Assembly (NCBI GenBank): GCA_964480425.1
Contig: CAYZPY010000117.1
Coordinates: forward strand, 1 to 7,913
Length of the DNA stretch: 7,913 bases
Source of the DNA: CAYYMD01 sp964480425
GTDB lineage: Bacteria; Planctomycetota; Phycisphaerae; SM23-33
Direction of reading: 5' to 3'
This document shows positions 7,001 to 7,913 of the stretch, one piece after another. A model generated the notes under the pieces. The model ran no database searches. It saw only the letters and a program-made list of their open reading frames with translations, and had not been told where the DNA came from. The stretch's first letter is position 1. Each line of letters starts with the position of its first letter. Both the position numbers and the translations under genes were made by a program.

Positions 7001-7913
7001 CGACCATGTCGCCCAGCCCGCGGATGCCGTCTTCGAACAGGCCCCGCTGCTGCCCCACGCGTGCGATGGTAGCCAGCGCGGTCGCCTCCCCGTCGCCGAT
7101 GGGAAGGGCGTCGGGGAAGCAGTAACCCCAGTTCGGATCGTCGCCCATGACGGAATAGAACATTCCCGTCTTGTAAGCGCCGTGGAGGCAGTTTCGCCAC
7201 GTGCGGCGCACGTTGTTGGCAAACGGCAATATCCCCGGGTCGCCCATGTGCTGGTGGAAGTCGGCGTAGACCTCCCCGCCGCCGACCTTCCAGTGATTTC
7301 CTCGCCCGCCATGCCCCCACTCGTGCCACAGTCCCGGCGACCAGGGCCCGCCCAGCGCCCACTTGTTGACGCACCCGCCGTATCCGCCACCGGCGAAACC
7401 GGCGATGACCTCGTATCCGTCGCGCATGGTGCCGGCCACGGTTACCACGTACTTGTATTTTTCCCGGCGGTCCCAGTATGGCATCAGGTGCCCGATGTAT
7501 TCGCTGAACGCCCACCAGTACTCTGCGCCCCTGAGCGTTCCGCGTCGGAATTGTTCGCACTTGTCCCGATGGCGCCTGTTGACCCAGGGGTCGTTTTCGG
7601 CCCCGGCCTGGGAGCCCGAGACGTACACGAAGTGATCGCTTTCGATGCGCATTGTGCCGGGCTGGCCCGGTTTGGCGTTGTCGGGCCACTCGGCCAAGGT
7701 GCGGGGGCGAAGCGCGTACTCGGTGTCGTCCAGGTTCGCCTTGATGCGATTCATCTGTTCCAGGTACAAATCCAGCAGGAACTTTTCGTCGTCACGGCAG
7801 AAACTTTCGCGCACGAAGCATCTTTTGCGCCCGTCGCCCATGCGCAGCACCGCCGCGGGAATCACCGGCGCGCCGGGAGGGTCCCGGTACGGCGAGCCGA
7901 CATCGTTGGCGAT
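4095..7913 (-). CDS. Large mosaic protein: HEWGH metallopeptidase-like (M60/gluzincin type), beta-helix, LamG and helical-repeat tail; 5' end missing
   Basis: The frame is open to the right edge. It reads 16 codons beyond the GTG at 7865-7863, so the true start and any signal peptide lie outside. Numbering from that GTG (1256 residues): about 110-300 is a metallopeptidase-like region with H181-E-W-G-H185 and, 12 residues later, E198 in KVGGGEVYADF. This HExxH...E spacing fits gluzincins such as peptidase family M60 (glycoprotein-cutting, enhancin-like) or related DUF6055/Svx-like secreted proteins. About 335-440 looks beta-rich (YSPLWSKGEM, YWLTVAATP). 539-592 is hexapeptide-repeat beta-helix. 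About 672-845 is a LamG/concanavalin-like domain (YRFNGRDQWAELSP, GKWTRLRVQMDGRLASLWVNG). About 855-1215 is a highly charged helical, coiled-coil-like tail. The last 40 residues are unstructured-looking. A role in binding and cutting a glycosylated extracellular protein is inferred, and the peptidase assignment rests mainly on the zinc motif and its surroundings. No signs of frameshift. Confidence 0.8.
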   Translation of the reverse strand: MANDVGSPYRDPPGAPVIPAAVLRMGDGRKRCFVRESFCRDDEKFLLDLYLEQMNRIKANLDDTEYALRPRTLAEWPDNAKPGQPGTMRIESDHFVYVSGSQAGAENDPWVNRRHRDKCEQFRRGTLRGAEYWWAFSEYIGHLMPYWDRREKYKYVVTVAGTMRDGYEVIAGFAGGGYGGCVNKWALGGPWSPGLWHEWGHGGRGNHWKVGGGEVYADFHQHMGDPGILPFANNVRRTWRNCLHGAYKTGMFYSVMGDDPNWGYCFPDALPIGDGEATALATIARVGQQRGLFEDGIRGLGDMVGEFYARTAEADWQMQDRFRRLFFMTRRSRLEPVGTGEGLWRIPWEVAPEPFGGNVIRLKADKNAGEITVELRGVHNPDTYGDWRACIVAVGKDARPRYSPLWSKGEMTMPVMDGDRRYWLTVAATPKALPPDDAHFYFGRFAPRYPYEVKITGASPGTPRGRHCDLDDAELIYGRAWSLDDVVPVAPDTPRGREFAAKVEQFARRLERLREKADGDPEAIKTIDKALVRARKYLSSTTGRRHPNGGGWVSSSAQVAPTAYVGPNAMVLNGAKALDDAVVEGFAVLDGEGVILRDHAKVGGAAILLGSVEMDNYDRTWRRLDGKKKKIRTGPVRARAFDNELRNDGLWANYAMNRPEKTTLEDRYRFAYRHNSSWTQDSPPVNLNGYLHGRCEFVAEGNHRGYRFNGRDQWAELSPRLADLGRMTVDMMIRRKGEAKSTLLDLGCSVDNRLALEIASDGRARLTATVNGRERLSLTGEKEIPPGKWTRLRVQMDGRLASLWVNGEKAGEKSTSLRPAHVHRPDVPVSNFLARSRRGDGHFAGVVDYVVVYHDVHEDFDSLGGPVCDAPRRISRRYVEQYTKRSGEVEWLQNKHDVMLRERMEYYRNIKKRLDRRLEELRRKSPQVRKALEELSDARAELQQARRRAGEEFDKLPENAETLEQIERLDAEWRDLKGEVNELRDEYFTSDETYRRLQTEVAELEKQAAKIEARAAGDPRVVEMQKKFDAAHEEFIRARDENSPDLREKHRKMSDFSRHLRKMTSYVAGRINPKYVELTRQTDLKRGKLQTRRGELQEKMKASEPVYRRWSKIDKRRGNLRRKLADKRKMYVEKHTAALVRKAARAQTKLSRASQRAYDEYHPEYLWLKAMHRQAFHRYYNTPYELYLSDKIMAEVGGGEAREDLRTLRELLEKQDRWHTEIDWQWRTTEEVHGSIADLPLMRKWLRRVRGGVLTEAPQGLNAETDNNGESR
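4104..4109 (-). promoter_or_regulatory. Shine-Dalgarno site of the FGE-like gene, inside the upstream coding region
   Basis: GGAGAG on the minus strand is 5 bases before ATG 4098-4096 and lies within the last codons of the upstream gene, whose TGA is 4097-4095. Ribosomes ending the upstream gene can reinitiate here. Confidence 0.75.
4221..5303 (-). repeat. Charged helical tail with degenerate ~29-residue period
   Basis: Residues about 855-1215 are rich in Lys, Arg, Glu and Leu and nearly free of glycine, as in coiled coils. Short breaks recur, often a proline (or Asp/Glu) followed within two or three residues by Tyr, Val or Leu: SPQVRKALEEL (909), LPENAETLEQI (940), SDETYRRLQ (974), DPRVVEMQ (1002), SPDLREKH (1027), NPKYVELT (1056), SEPVYRRWS (1087), KRKMYVEKH (1111), HPEYLWLK (1146). 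Spacing is about 24-35 residues. This looks like a series of helices or helical hairpins separated by turns rather than one long rod. Confidence 0.5.
5331..5852 (-). other. LamG/concanavalin A-like domain of the mosaic protein
   Basis: Residues about 672-845 carry the usual run of this fold: a FNG-x-DQW-x-ELSP opening strand, MTVDMMIRRKG, a LALEIASDGRARL strand pair, GKWTRLRVQMDG, LASLWVNGEKAGE, and a closing FAGVVDYVVVYHD strand. Such domains commonly bind carbohydrate or mediate adhesion in secreted PVC-group proteins. The ligand cannot be read from the sequence. Confidence 0.65.
6090..6251 (-). repeat. Hexapeptide repeats encoding a short left-handed beta-helix
   Basis: Residues 539-592 read as nine consecutive six-residue units, for example SSAQVA, PTAYVG, PNAMVL, NGAKAL, DDAVVE, GFAVLD. 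Small residues recur at the third position (mostly Ala) and aliphatics at the fifth. One unit slips register at RDHAKV. Nine units equal about three turns of a left-handed beta-helix. Known helices of this type are mostly in acyltransferases and gamma-carbonic anhydrases. Here there is no room for an active site, so a structural spacer or ligand-binding role is inferred. Confidence 0.7.
7272..7325 (-). other. Zinc metallopeptidase motif HEWGH-(12)-E
   Basis: The codons encode H181, E182, H185 and E198 of the mosaic protein: two zinc-binding histidines, the catalytic base and a plausible third zinc ligand in a GGGEVYADF context. The family rule for M60-like peptidases is HExxH followed by 8-28 residues and Glu, which this satisfies. 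Just upstream is a glycine-rich stretch (AGFAGGGYGG, 157-164). Confidence 0.65.

Noticed and set aside
7863..7865. GTG as the real start of the mosaic gene
   Set aside because: The same frame continues without a stop for 16 codons to the window edge, and no signal peptide follows the GTG although the domains are of secreted type.

Overview
The window is a GC-rich stretch of bacterial chromosome with four genes, all on the minus strand and tightly packed. Both outermost genes run off the window. The mix is a secreted GH2 beta-galactosidase, a secreted formylglycine-generating-enzyme-like (FGE-sulfatase fold) protein, a very large mosaic protein with an HExxH metallopeptidase motif, and a membrane-anchored relative of protein-L-isoaspartate methyltransferase. 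This mix is typical of polysaccharide- or glycoprotein-degrading members of the PVC group (Planctomycetota, especially Phycisphaerae-like lineages, or Kiritimatiellota/Lentisphaerota). That placement is inferred from gene content and style. No rRNA or marker gene is present to confirm it.

In order of transcription (right to left): (1) 7913-4095, the 3' part of a giant gene, open to the right edge. It encodes a gluzincin-type HEWGH...E site, a beta-sandwich-like region, a short left-handed beta-helix of hexapeptide repeats, a LamG/concanavalin-like domain and a roughly 360-residue charged helical tail with a degenerate ~29-residue period. (2) 4098-3013, an FGE-sulfatase-fold protein with a signal peptide, joined to gene 1 by an ATGA stop/start overlap. 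It lacks the catalytic cysteine pair of true FGE. (3) 2922-481, a complete GH2 beta-galactosidase with both catalytic glutamates and a full set of C-terminal beta domains, preceded by a strong Shine-Dalgarno site. (4) 383-1, the 5' end of a gene encoding an N-terminal lipoprotein-like signal, a low-complexity linker and the start of a protein-L-isoaspartate O-methyltransferase domain.

The spacing (4-base overlap, 90 bases, 97 bases) and shared strand suggest an operon or two linked transcription units. A plausible joint role is extracellular breakdown of a glycoprotein or mucin-like substrate: the metallopeptidase-like protein binds and cuts the glycosylated protein, and GH2 removes beta-linked galactose. 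The FGE-fold protein and the exported methyltransferase-like protein have less obvious jobs. No tRNA, rRNA, CRISPR array, insertion sequence or prophage gene was seen, and no gene-free stretch exceeds 100 bases. The most unusual parts are the mosaic protein with its periodic helical tail and the apparently exported isoaspartate methyltransferase.
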